From the NCBI GenBank assembly GCA_000149265.1, contig CH003088.1, forward strand, positions 97,568-161,567: a stretch of 64,000 bases of DNA, given 5' to 3'. Position 1 is the first letter of the stretch; each line of letters begins with the position of its first letter. The notes below the pieces were generated by a model. It was given only the letters and a program-made list of their open reading frames with translations, was not told the DNA's origin and did not search any database. Position numbers and translations under genes: made by a program. This document shows, piece after piece, positions 59,301 to 64,000 of the stretch. This DNA comes from Ciona savignyi. Its lineage: Eukaryota; Chordata; Ascidiacea; Phlebobranchia; Cionidae.

Positions 59301-60653
59301 AAATTTGGAAAGCGGGAAAAAACGGCAAAACGAGAGTCGTTAGAACATGTCTAAAAAAGGAATAGACTATTAAAATTCGTTATATTTTCGTGTAAGTTTG
59401 GAATAAACATCTCAATCATATACCACACTATTTTACGTACCGTATCTTACGAAATAATGTCTCAAGCATATATAACACACTGCAAAAGATCCGGTAACTC
59501 GACGTTGGACGCGAGACTTAAAATTACCCATGTGTTAAAGGTTTCTTGTATTCGTAAGATGATCTGACGATTGCGTGCGTGACATTCTCCCGACTTTTTC
59601 CATTTAACGAAAATGGATGGGATATTCGTCAGATTACCTCATGTCCACCGTCGGGTTACCAGAGCTATTTCAGTGTGTTGTAGCCTATATAGGGTTCACA
59701 CGTTTCTTCAATTTAGCAGAACTTATTAAGCCGCTGTGTTCAGGAAATATCGGTTAAGTGACTTGCCCAATGACACAACCGACCAGCTAGCGACCAGTTT
59801 CGAACATGCAACCCTTTGGCTGACAAGCGACGCACTAAACTACCAGACTAATCTGTAGGACCAAAATAAAACATTAATATCCTACGTGTTCGATGTACTT
59901 TAGGGATTATCCAGTTCCCTCCCAGAAACTAACAAGTTACCTGTGCTTAATAGAGGACGTGGGGAGAATACAACTCCACTGGACGAAGGTCGTAACGTTG
60001 TGGTATTTGGAAGATTGGGTCTGTCCAGCACTTGGGTTGCCGACATTTTTGGGTCAATTTTTAGTATATTATTAAGGAATGTTTTAAATAAATTATCTCT
60101 TGGCGAAACTGGTGGAGCTTTTGGTAAATCGCCAGATGATATTTTCGGCAAAATTAAGGGTGTTTGCGGTAAGCTCAATAGCGGCGGTTTCAGCGAATTT
60201 GGGGTCAAGTGTTTCGGCAAAATTTGTCCCGACTTGCTATCTGAATTGCCCAGTAAAGCGGGCGGTGAGTCGGGTAGATTGTCAACTTCTCTTAGTTGGT
60301 TGATGCCAACACTAACAGGTGGAAATTCGATCTAAAAAAATTAGTTTGTTAATTTTAACATTCTTAATTATACATTAACGACGAACTAACACTATTTTGT
60401 AATTGTATTAGATTTACAAGTACATGTTTGACGGCTAAAAAACATGACGCACGTATCATTTTCAGCAGCCTACAGTAACGTTATTGTTCGGGACGAAACA
60501 TGAAAAATGAAAGTAGTGAAGGCTACATAAGTGAATTAATTTACTCTTTAAATTAAGCTTCGCTCTCTGTTAATACTCTTTTTAAATGGGTTGGTATATT
60601 CCCAACCCATAAGGACGAAAGTAATCGAAATACAGGCAACCTACCTTGCACAT
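24075..60653 (-). CDS. EFCAB6: EFCAB6 (DJBP-like), multi-EF-hand protein, about 32 exons
   Basis: Exons in transcript order: 60653-60645 (tentative ATG), 60331-59941, 59232-59087, 56687-56535, 56080-55909, 55477-55306, 54806-54679, 54129-53981, 52822-52674, 51561-51450, 50870-50751, 50148-50012, 49491-49338, 49078-48963, 48595-48425 (damaged), 48091-47900, 46894-46754, 46454-46347, 45606-45504, 44759-44627, 44143-43976, 43187-43054, 42148-41995, 41447-41312, 40578-40354, 40105-39899, 39501-39274, 28713-28597, 26919-26739, 26135-25944, 24918-24779, 24197-24075 (TGA). Phases match at every junction except the damaged exon; about 1650 aa. EF-hand loops seen include [72 protein letters not shown] and [12 protein letters not shown]; many partner loops are degenerate. 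The C-terminus [18 protein letters not shown] closely matches EFCAB6. The human protein binds DJ-1 and androgen receptor and occurs in sperm/ciliary tissue; that role here is inference. Confidence 0.9.
24385..24770 (+). mobile_element. SINE family A, two fragments
   Basis: 24385-24465 is a short middle piece; 24597-24770 runs from the head-body junction to the tail AACATGAATATC, ending near the donor of EFCAB6 exon 24918-24779. A third scrap (reverse) is at 24250-24305. Confidence 0.7.
25008..25490. mobile_element. facing SINE family A copies around an N run
   Basis: A plus copy (25008-25180) meets a reverse copy (25195-25490) that is interrupted by 100 N at 25284-25383. Confidence 0.75.
25284..25383. 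other. assembly gap (100 N)
   Basis: Exactly 100 N, probably a gap of unknown size, inside a reverse SINE family A copy. Confidence 0.9.
26540..26712 (+). mobile_element. hAT-like MITE family B with 8-bp TSD
   Basis: Starts GAGGAGTGGG and ends TTGCCCATGCCTG, flanked by CTTTAAAA on both sides (26532-26539 and 26713-26720). Internal words GGTGGTCCGGATTATTACGT and GGGTATGGTTAGATA recur in family B. Confidence 0.85.
27012..27270 (+). mobile_element. SINE family A
   Basis: Body motifs AACACAATGCAATAGC and GGGCGCGAAGTGATCTGACG followed by a duplicated, degenerate tail. Confidence 0.8.
27752..28035 (+). mobile_element. SINE family A, full length
   Basis: Head CGGTTAGTCTCGTGGTTTAG, B-box-like GGTTTGAAACTGG, body and ATGAATATT tail are all present. 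Confidence 0.85.
28190..28460 (-). mobile_element. SINE family A, full length
   Basis: Reverse copy from tail (ATATTCATGTTTATC) to head (GACTAATCTGTC). It lies 3' of EFCAB6 exon 28713-28597 in transcript sense. Confidence 0.85.
30993..31205 (-). mobile_element. SINE family A, middle deleted
   Basis: The tail and head are present, but the CGCGCCCACC segment is missing. Confidence 0.75.
31385..31565 (+). mobile_element. SINE family A, head missing
   Basis: Body and tail only, from the ATTAATGGGTTCTATTAAATT segment to ATGTATATCC. Confidence 0.75.
33064..35358 (+). CDS. large C2H2 zinc-finger protein with internal duplication and decayed fingers
   Basis: Starts at ATG 33064 ([13 protein letters not shown]) and encodes 764 aa in one exon with about 26 finger positions. 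Fingers 2-5 ([18 protein letters not shown] onward) recur almost unchanged as fingers 12-15, exactly 840 bp or ten 84-bp fingers later; the copied block continues through [13 protein letters not shown] and [13 protein letters not shown]. Several positions are dead: RRNICDKSF (one Cys lost), KRDVSNKTH (both Cys lost), [18 protein letters not shown] fused into [10 protein letters not shown], and [14 protein letters not shown]. Typical linkers and spacing elsewhere predict a DNA-binding nuclear protein. It lies in an EFCAB6 intron on the opposite strand. AATAAA is at 35507-35512. Confidence 0.92.
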   Translation: MSEVRIENKEKLVLKFTRIGTSKKAEKESKEKPYKCDVCGKSFEGGESLKRHSRIHTGEKPYKCDVCNKGHSQAVHLIAHKRIHTGEKPYTCNVCNKSFNLSGTLRKHTRLHTGEKPYKCEVCNTSFNEAVNLKTHLRIHTGEKPFQCDICKKSFTRGSTLKSHKLIHSVREMYKCDGCDKSFTRTANLKTHIKLHCAGKPKRRNICDKSFNQASTSKNHKVLHAKEKPYKRDVSNKTHSQASQLKTHMRIPTGDRPYTCDVCHKSFNRGATLRKHMRIHTDEILDTSTLRNTLFNEEKNLKTHPRIYTGKKSYHCDVCGKSFKWSGSFKRHLKFHSGEKPYKCDVCNKGHSQAVHLIAHKRIHTGEKPYTCNVCNKSFNLSGTLRKHTRLHTGEKPYKCEVCNTSFNEAVNLKTHLRIHTGEKPFQCDICKKSFTRGSTLKKHKILHAKEKPYKRDVSNKTHSQASQLKTHLRIHTGDRHYTCDVCHKSFNRGATLRKHMRIHTEEKLDKSNLCNTLFNTEKNLETNNEAGNLTTHLRVHTGEKSYECDVCKKMFSQASTLKKHKLLHTKGKHCKCFVCKKWFDKGLNFERHLRLHTGEQPFQCKICKASFNRASLLMKHVRLHTEAKPYKCEICDASFNEAGNLTTHLRIHTGKKPFQCDVCEKLFSRAGNLKKHKLLHDKEKHPKRDVNKNSAYLKSNPKLNTETKSSKCDISTKSLNQDCNLDWLKTFHYEEKHYKCAICNILFINASTLKAHYRLHTEE
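35668..36822 (+). CDS. C2H2 zinc-finger protein, 13 fingers
   Basis: A single-exon frame of 384 aa from ATG 35668 ([10 protein letters not shown]). Thirteen consecutive fingers start at [10 protein letters not shown] (residue about 24). The last ([13 protein letters not shown]) ends HQKKQC, so Cys replaces the final His. Linkers are TGEKPF/TGERPY type with SDHKHF and TAEKNH variants. No other domain is visible. It starts 309 nt after the stop of the previous zinc-finger gene, in the same direction and inside the same EFCAB6 intron, so the two probably arose by local duplication. All fingers but the last keep C2H2 ligands, unlike its neighbour. The DNA target is unknown. Confidence 0.92.
   Translation: MSEIETKKQGTEFEGQPNINKCNICKLEFDSTSLVLKHIRTHTGKKPYKCDFCEKSYNKSSVLNRHRTIHTGKKLYKCYMCEKTFSGTGALNTHIRIHTGEKPFECDVCDKAFVQLIQLKRHQRIHTGEKAYSCNLCDKTFRVSYSLTVHLRTHTGERPYKCEICDKTFRQTSLLSKHRRTHSDHKHFKCTVCNKQFTQADTLKAHMRSHTGEMPYKCNVCERLFKERSGLRSHFRTHSGEKTKTCDICERKFRDSSGLIKHKKIHTAEKNHKCDICDKSFNRSDALKLHQSIHSDEKPFHCNICDKSFGRRNNLRVHQVVHSTEKPYKCEFCEKTFSRKGCFKIHHRMHTGEKPFECTICKKKFNRGDALRNHQKKQCNNEKP
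38114..39238 (+). repeat. 60-bp minisatellite array 2 (about 19 units)
   Basis: Same 60-bp unit as at 14871, same plus orientation, mostly AATTTCTGGT variants in the left half and ACATTCCTGG variants in the right. It ends 35 nt inside the intron from the donor of EFCAB6 exon 39501-39274. Confidence 0.97.
39633..39872 (+). mobile_element. SINE family A
   Basis: Head with GGTTCGAAACTGGTCGC, then a body with a short internal duplication; stops before the usual tail, 27 nt from the donor of exon 40105-39899. Confidence 0.75.
40143..40315 (-). mobile_element. SINE family A, 5'-truncated
   Basis: Reverse body and tail between EFCAB6 exons 40578-40354 and 40105-39899. Confidence 0.8.
40587..40865 (+). 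repeat. two tandem copies of dispersed repeat family D
   Basis: Copies at about 40587-40732 and 40733-40865 share TTTTTTTGCCCCAGT and CAAAACGAACAG. They start 9 nt upstream (transcript sense) of EFCAB6 exon 40578-40354. Confidence 0.75.
41098..41300 (+). mobile_element. SINE family A, 3'-truncated
   Basis: Head and middle only; it stops at CAATACACT, 11 nt from the donor of exon 41447-41312. Confidence 0.75.
41744..41935 (+). mobile_element. hAT-like MITE family B, best left end
   Basis: Starts CAGGGGTGGGCAACTTCTC and ends GCCTATGCCCG; flanks CATTAATC and CATAAAAT are only a weak match. Confidence 0.75.
42375..42820 (+). mobile_element. SINE family A interrupted by an N run
   Basis: The head starts before and the body resumes after N 42409-42578, ending AACATGAATATCC. 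Confidence 0.8.
42409..42578. other. assembly gap (170 N)
   Basis: Inside a plus SINE family A copy in an EFCAB6 intron. Confidence 0.9.
44400..44600 (+). mobile_element. SINE family A, 3'-truncated
   Basis: Head and middle as far as ACACTGCAATAGCTC, 27 nt before the donor of exon 44759-44627. Confidence 0.75.
44873..45328. mobile_element. piggyBac-like MITE flanked by TTAA
   Basis: TTAA|CTCTTTGCGTCCC at the left and GGGAGTGAAAGAG|TTAA at the right are inverted copies; TTAA is the target and duplication of piggyBac transposases. No coding capacity is seen inside. Located in an EFCAB6 intron. Confidence 0.7.
45632..45876 (+). mobile_element. SINE family A
   Basis: B-box-like GGTTTGAAACTGG to the tail ATGAATATCC; directly upstream of EFCAB6 exon 45606-45504 in transcript sense. 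Confidence 0.8.
46938..47228 (+). mobile_element. SINE family A, full length
   Basis: Head GACCGGTTAGTCTGGCGG, body and a tail with ATTCCTATCCC. Confidence 0.88.
48112..48415 (+). mobile_element. SINE family A, full length
   Basis: Divergent copy with several small insertions; ends 4 nt from the donor sequence of damaged EFCAB6 exon 15. Confidence 0.8.
48425..48595 (-). CDS. EFCAB6: EFCAB6 exon 15 with apparent 1-nt frameshift and terminal TAG
   Basis: Acceptor CCACCAG|G continues the frame of exon 14 (HFNK) into [20 protein letters not shown] and [13 protein letters not shown], a normal half EF-hand. From the C-run at 48495-48499 the coding-like sequence moves to the next frame ([20 protein letters not shown]), and that frame ends in TAG just before donor GTGGGT (48424-48419). 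One extra base would restore phase 0 for exon 16 but leave the TAG. A GTGAAG after NLGIE is an alternative phase-0 donor that would bypass both lesions. Confidence 0.65.
48660..48895 (+). mobile_element. SINE family A
   Basis: Head CTTAGTCTGGTGGTTAAG through GGTGATCTGAAG; tail missing. Confidence 0.8.
49674..49880 (-). mobile_element. SINE family A, internally deleted
   Basis: Reverse tail and body with most of the tRNA-like head deleted. Confidence 0.75.
50288..50333. repeat. (TA)n microsatellite
   Basis: An uninterrupted AT dinucleotide run in an EFCAB6 intron. Confidence 0.95.
50903..51105 (-). mobile_element. SINE family A, head missing
   Basis: Reverse body and tail, well conserved, 33 nt upstream (transcript sense) of EFCAB6 exon 50870-50751. 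Confidence 0.8.
51228..51330 (+). mobile_element. SINE family E copy
   Basis: GTGTGGCCAAATGGTTAACG through GGGTTCAAAACTAAAGCTGG and an A run. Confidence 0.7.
51881..52195 (+). mobile_element. hAT-like MITE, 315 bp, nested in a SINE
   Basis: Ends CAGGGATGTCCAAC and GTTGGACATCCCTG are inverted repeats, flanked by a perfect 8-bp duplication GCCTAAAC (51873-51880, 52196-52203). The target is the GCCTGAACC segment of a degraded SINE family A copy. Confidence 0.9.
52219..52502 (-). mobile_element. SINE family A, full length
   Basis: Reverse copy with head at about 52440-52502. It abuts the older plus-strand SINE broken by the MITE at 51881-52195. Confidence 0.8.
52842..53660 (-). repeat. 60-bp minisatellite array 3 (about 14 units)
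   Basis: The same 60-bp unit, now on the minus strand and so in sense with EFCAB6. It ends 19 nt from the acceptor of exon 52822-52674. Some units vary in length by 1 nt, breaking the open frame. Confidence 0.96.
54972..55266 (+). mobile_element. SINE family A, full length
   Basis: All segments from GGCAGGTTAGTCTGG to ATGAATATCC are present. Confidence 0.88.
56174..56420 (+). mobile_element. SINE family A
   Basis: Head present, middle shortened, tail ATGTATATCCTATCC. Confidence 0.8.
56880..59012 (+). repeat. 16-bp minisatellite, about 130 units
   Basis: Unit GGGTTGAAACTTGTGT with common variants (ACTCGTGT, ACCTGTGT, GTAAGTTG, 15-bp GGTTGAAAC forms) fills EFCAB6 intron 3 between exons 59232-59087 and 56687-56535. 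Three units make 48 nt, which explains 16-residue periodic open frames on the minus strand. Confidence 0.97.
59243..59360 (+). repeat. dispersed repeat family D variant
   Basis: TTTAGTTTAGTTCATTTTTTG then AAACGGCAAAACGAGAGTCG; a similar variant lies at 47535-47640 (AACAGCAAAACGACAGTCAT). Confidence 0.6.
59455..59862. mobile_element. two SINE family A copies, degraded plus copy and reverse copy
   Basis: 59455-59605 is a plus body remnant; 59610-59862 is a reverse copy with a full head ending ACTAATCTG. Confidence 0.75.
60645..60653 (-). CDS. EFCAB6: candidate EFCAB6 start micro-exon coding MCK
   Basis: The minus strand reads ATGTGCAAG|GTAGGTTGCC: three codons and a strong donor in phase 0, which the acceptor TTTTTTAG|ATCGAA of exon 2 (60331) needs. 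Exon 2 has no suitable in-frame upstream ATG. Human EFCAB6 also begins with Met-Cys-Lys as I remember it, which supports but does not prove the call. Confidence 0.45.
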
Positions 60654-60886
60654 TTTGAGATATGTTTATTGCTATATCGAGATAATACTAACAAAAGTAA
60701 AAAAAACACGAATATGACAAAAAATACTAAAAAAAGAACTTTATGGCACACGTTGTTAGGTAAAGTTATATTCTGATGACCGGATAAACTTGATTATTAC
60801 GTCAGACAGTGTAAACAGGCGGGTTAATTAAAAAGTGTTTGAGTGCTTACACCAAAGCGTTTAAAACGAAGTAGTTTCTTGGTGTC

Positions 60887-61168
60887 TATGGTATAGGATT
60901 TTCATGTTTATCTCCGTGAATGAAAAAACCAAGGGTGTTAACACACGGGCAATCGTCAGATTACCTCACGCCCACCGTCGGGTTACCGGAGCTATTACAT
61001 TGTGTTGTATATGATTCACACACTCCTTCAATTAAGTAGAACCCATTAATCCACTAGGTTCAGGCAATGACCGTAAAGTTTCACAACTGACTAGCTAGCT
61101 ACCAGTCTCGATCCTACAACCCTTCGGCTGAAAGGCGACGCACTTAACCATTAGACTAATTCCGGACG
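60887..61168 (-). mobile_element. SINE family A, full length
   Basis: Reverse copy upstream of EFCAB6. A head fragment of another copy follows at 61300-61370. Confidence 0.85.
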
Positions 61169-62308
61169 AAATCAACCTTTATTACGCGTCTCATTGAATT
61201 TTTTTGTATACGCGGTTTTTATTAACGTTCGACGTTGTACCATTGCTCTAATTCCCCTAAATGTCTTTATTGTCATTAACATAACTAATAGCTAACCTAT
61301 CCTAATAGCTGATGGCCAGTTTCGATCCAATCGCCTCCCGGTTGAGAACTATGCATCATACCATATCAGACAACCGCTAGTTATTCAATCATAAATATCG
61401 TTTTACTATCAAGGCAATAAAGTTATGCTGTTTTCTTTATACCAAACAACACTACAAGTTTATCTGTGCTGCTAATACAAATTAAATACATCACGCAATT
61501 TCAACATATCACCACTTACTGCATACCTGTACCCCTGACCTGCTAATGTGCTGGACCTAATGACCTTTCAATACACAACAAACAAATTCCTGAATTGTAG
61601 GACGTCCACTTTCGAAGCAGTCGTCAATTCCTCGGCTCTACTGGCGCGAACCCACGCTACTGTTGTTGCTATAGCTACATCGCTCAATCGCGACCACTTC
61701 AGACAATACATGGTCTCAATCATTGTGACGTCACAAAACCGGGTGCCGGTTTAAAAATTTAAAGGGCGGAGAACTGAACGCGATACATCCTTGGTAATTA
61801 TTACCCAACAATTAAATCTATTGTAACGTAACAATGAAATTAGTTACTTCAATCAAAGACACGACAATGTACTTTCCTTTCTTCAATCTATTTACAGAAA
61901 TTGTATCAATTTAATTTGAACAACATTAACTTAAATATTCCCCCAAAAAAACTAAAATAAATTTGCTGAATAAAAATTTGTTATCAAATTTACTTGGATA
62001 AAAGTTATAATCAAATCGTCCATTATTATACTAACAGGTGGAGCTTTTAACCTTGTAATTATTGAATGTCACTGTATTTACAGAACCCTGCCACCGCACA
62101 ATAAATCTACCAAACCAGAAGCATTGTTAAGTAACAATCATAACAGAACTAGACTAATAGATACCATTGTTATATCAAACAGTACACAATGAATACTAGA
62201 ATTCATAAATCAAACAAGGTAGAATCAATAACGCCTTGTTATTTCACAAGCGGAGTCTGGTTTATCCGAACCAGTATTATGAGGTGGTCCTTATATAGTG
62301 GAATATAT

Positions 62309-62576
62309 CGGATAGGACAGGATATTCATGTTTATCCCCGTGAATGGGGAAACCAAGGGGGTTAACACATCGTCGGGTTACCGGAGCTATTGTAGTGTGT
62401 TGTATATGGTAGACCCGTTCCTTCAATTTAGTAGAACCCATTAATCCGCTGGGTTCAGGCAATGTCCGTAAAGTGCCTTGCCCAAGGACACAACTGACTA
62501 GCTAGCGACCAGTTTCGCACCTGCAACCTTTCGATTGAAAGGCGACGCACTTAACCGCTAAACTAACCTGGCGGCT
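62309..62576 (-). mobile_element. SINE family A, near full length
   Basis: Reverse copy, lacking the CGCGCCCACC segment, between EFCAB6 and ALDH16A1. Confidence 0.85.
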
Positions 62577-62768
62577 GATATACTACACTTGACTTTCGAC
62601 ATCTTTGTTATGTGTTTTACTAAGAGGCTGTTAACATAGCAAAGTAGTAGAAACTGCTGGCACATAATAAATCACAGCTATTCTTTATAGCGTTGTGAAG
62701 TGGCGTCGCCAGATGTGCTGAAGAATTAACCCGCGGTTTTCTGGATGAACTAAAGGGAGTAGTAAAAC

Positions 62769-62850
62769 AGGCATGTGCAACATACGGCCCGTGATTGAAT
62801 TTTGACCGGCCCGCAGACTGTATCTCACCATACCCTGCAATTAAGGGACG
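62769..62850 (-). mobile_element. hAT-like MITE family B, truncated
   Basis: CAGGCATGTGCAACATACGG through CATACCCTGCAATTAAG; the other half is missing. Confidence 0.65.
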
Positions 62851-63217
62851 CTAGTGTTTTATTAAGGAACACTAGTTAATACTAATGTTTTCTGGGTTCA
62901 TAAATGCAACTTCGATAATTGGTTTATTGATCACACGAGTTTGTACAATAGTTGGAACATAGGGTACGGACGGTGGCAGCGGTAAAAATTGCGATTTAAA
63001 CATGATTTTTACAAATGTCTCACGAAGCCTAAAACAGCAAGCTTTAAAACCCAACCCCAATAAACTTAATCGGCACACAGTATAAACATTGGCACTAAGT
63101 ATTAACGGAGAAAAGGCGTCGATAACCCACCAATGATATTACTGCAAGGTACAGTTGCACCAAAACACACCCAAGTAATCAATGAAAGTTTTATATTCAA
63201 GTATGGTCCATAGCTAT

Positions 63218-63328
63218 TTTTTTAATCGACTTGGTTTCGAACCCATAGTGGGTTCGTTGGTTTTACCTTTTTTTGTATGTAAGTTGATATATGCATCGGT
63301 CGCGGTAACCATTCGGCCACACGACCAG
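63218..63328 (-). mobile_element. SINE family E copy
   Basis: Reverse copy with GGTTTCGAACCCATAGTGGG and GTTACCATTCGGCC-like box; it ends 13 nt after the ALDH16A1 stop. Confidence 0.7.
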
Positions 63329-63340
63329 TATCGTCCCTAG

Positions 63341-63986
63341 CTAATTGGCGAACGTTGTGCCCATCGGCATCCATATATTCTTGCACTGGGTGGCGTGGTA
63401 AAGGAATTCTTCTCCTTGACCTTGGTCAGGACTCGCCCAATCGCGCTGCTTGCCGTAGTTCACCCAAGTTCGCTTCACATTCTCAGCTGACGAGTATTCG
63501 ACGAATTTCGAACCCTGTTCTCGTAAAGATTTTTTGGTTGATTTTTTATTTGGGTGATTTTTTAAATTGGTTGAATATTTTTAATTGGTTGATTTTTTTA
63601 CTTGGTTCATTTTTTTCAGATTGGTTGATTTTTTTTCAGATTGGTTGATTTTTTTAAATTGGTTGATTTGTTTAGATTGGTACTTTTTTAGATTAGTTGC
63701 TTTTTTATTTTGACCCCTTCCCTAAACGCTAATCTCAACCCCAGAACTAACCTCAACTCCAAACCCACGTTTAAAACTAACTTTTATGCCCTAATCTTCA
63801 TTTTAGTGGGCAGTTTCCCCTTCTTCCCGCTTTCCCTCCTTTTAATGTCCCCCAAATTACCTCCTCAGATCCAAAATACCACATCGCTTCCACATTCTGG
63901 TGCTCGGTGAGATACTTGCTGATGTGATCCCGGTTCCCACTAAGAATGTTCACCACGCCTGCTGGCAGGTCAGATGTGTCGAACAC
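63341..63986 (-). CDS. ALDH16A1: ALDH16A1, last two exons (gene continues past the right edge)
   Basis: Exons 63986-63861 and 63514-63341. The first follows acceptor CTTCAG|GTG and reads VFDTSDLPAGVVNILSGNRD then HQNVEAMWYFGSEE, with donor GAG|GTAATT. The second follows AACAG|GGT in phase 0: GSKFVEYSSAENVKRTWVNY, ending ATQCKNIWMPMGTTFAN and TAG. The HQ.V.AMWYFGS motif and the final W.PMG are typical of aldehyde dehydrogenase 16A1, whose animal form carries a second ALDH-like domain at this end. The DLPAGVVNI segment is the usual ALDH nucleotide-fold strand. Catalytic residues lie outside the window. The intron 63515-63860 holds a T-rich tandem repeat and a foldback MITE. Confidence 0.85.
63535..63705 (+). 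repeat. T-rich tandem repeat, about 20-bp unit
   Basis: Irregular copies of TTGGTTGATTTTTTTAAA type fill most of an ALDH16A1 intron. On the transcribed strand this is A-rich. Confidence 0.8.
63712..63852. mobile_element. foldback MITE family C, one end
   Basis: Core CTAATCTCAACCCCAGAAC and the right end GGGCAGTTTCCCCTTCTTC; it reaches within about 10 nt of the donor of ALDH16A1 exon 63986-63861. Confidence 0.7.
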
Positions 63987-64000
63987 CTGAAGGATTTTAT

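Larger units (their letters stand above)
60654..63340. other. intergenic region, EFCAB6 5' side and ALDH16A1 3' side
   Basis: SINEs at 60887-61168 and 62309-62576 and a MITE fragment. A minus-strand segment near 61510-61730 ends in donor-like GTACAG|GTATGC and CA|GTAAGT and could be a 5' untranslated exon of EFCAB6; no coding frame supports it. Confidence 0.45.

Noticed and set aside
61512..61738. minus-strand frame beginning MIETMYCLKW as EFCAB6 exon 1
   Set aside because: The frame ends in TGA before any donor of the needed phase; at best untranslated leader.

Overview
The window is animal nuclear DNA. It is AT-rich, its genes are split into many short exons with GT-AG introns, and the introns are full of tRNA-derived SINEs, MITEs and minisatellites. 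The recognisable genes (PWP1, EFCAB6, ALDH16A1, C1q-domain and C2H2 zinc-finger proteins), together with small introns and repeat style, suggest an invertebrate deuterostome. I favour a sea squirt of the Ciona type, but that is inference. There are three runs of N (13317-13591, 25284-25383, 42409-42578), as in a draft assembly.

Layout. Three conserved genes lie head-to-tail on the minus strand. PWP1 (245-19224) is a WD40 ribosome-biogenesis and chromatin factor; I could place 12 exons, and one expected exon is missing, perhaps in the first N run. EFCAB6 (24075-60653) is a protein of many EF-hands; about 32 exons join in frame, except for one with a 1-nt frameshift and a terminal TAG. The last two exons of ALDH16A1 (63341-63986) enter at the right edge.

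Four plus-strand genes sit within or between these. A secreted protein with two C1q domains (5265-11117) lies wholly inside the 8.1-kb PWP1 intron 4455-12528. Three C2H2 zinc-finger genes follow: one divergent from PWP1 (20490-21950) and two inside the 10.6-kb EFCAB6 intron 28714-39273 (33064-35358 and 35668-36822). Conserved minus-strand hosts with lineage-type plus-strand genes nested in their largest introns is the main architectural theme.

Repeats. More than 30 copies or fragments of one tRNA-headed SINE occur in both orientations. A second tRNA-like SINE clusters at 7575-8190. There are hAT-like MITEs, several with intact 8-bp target duplications and one nested in a SINE. There is a TTAA-flanked piggyBac-like MITE, a foldback MITE family, and a LINE relic. 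The same 60-bp minisatellite is amplified in three introns 14-39 kb apart (14871-16196, 38114-39238, 52842-53660), and a 16-bp minisatellite fills 2.1 kb of EFCAB6 intron 3. The long open frames across these arrays are by-products of unit length, not genes.

The genes do not form a pathway. No rRNA, true tRNA, CRISPR or prokaryotic element was seen. Exon calls rest on reading frame, splice dinucleotides and remembered family similarity; no database was searched.
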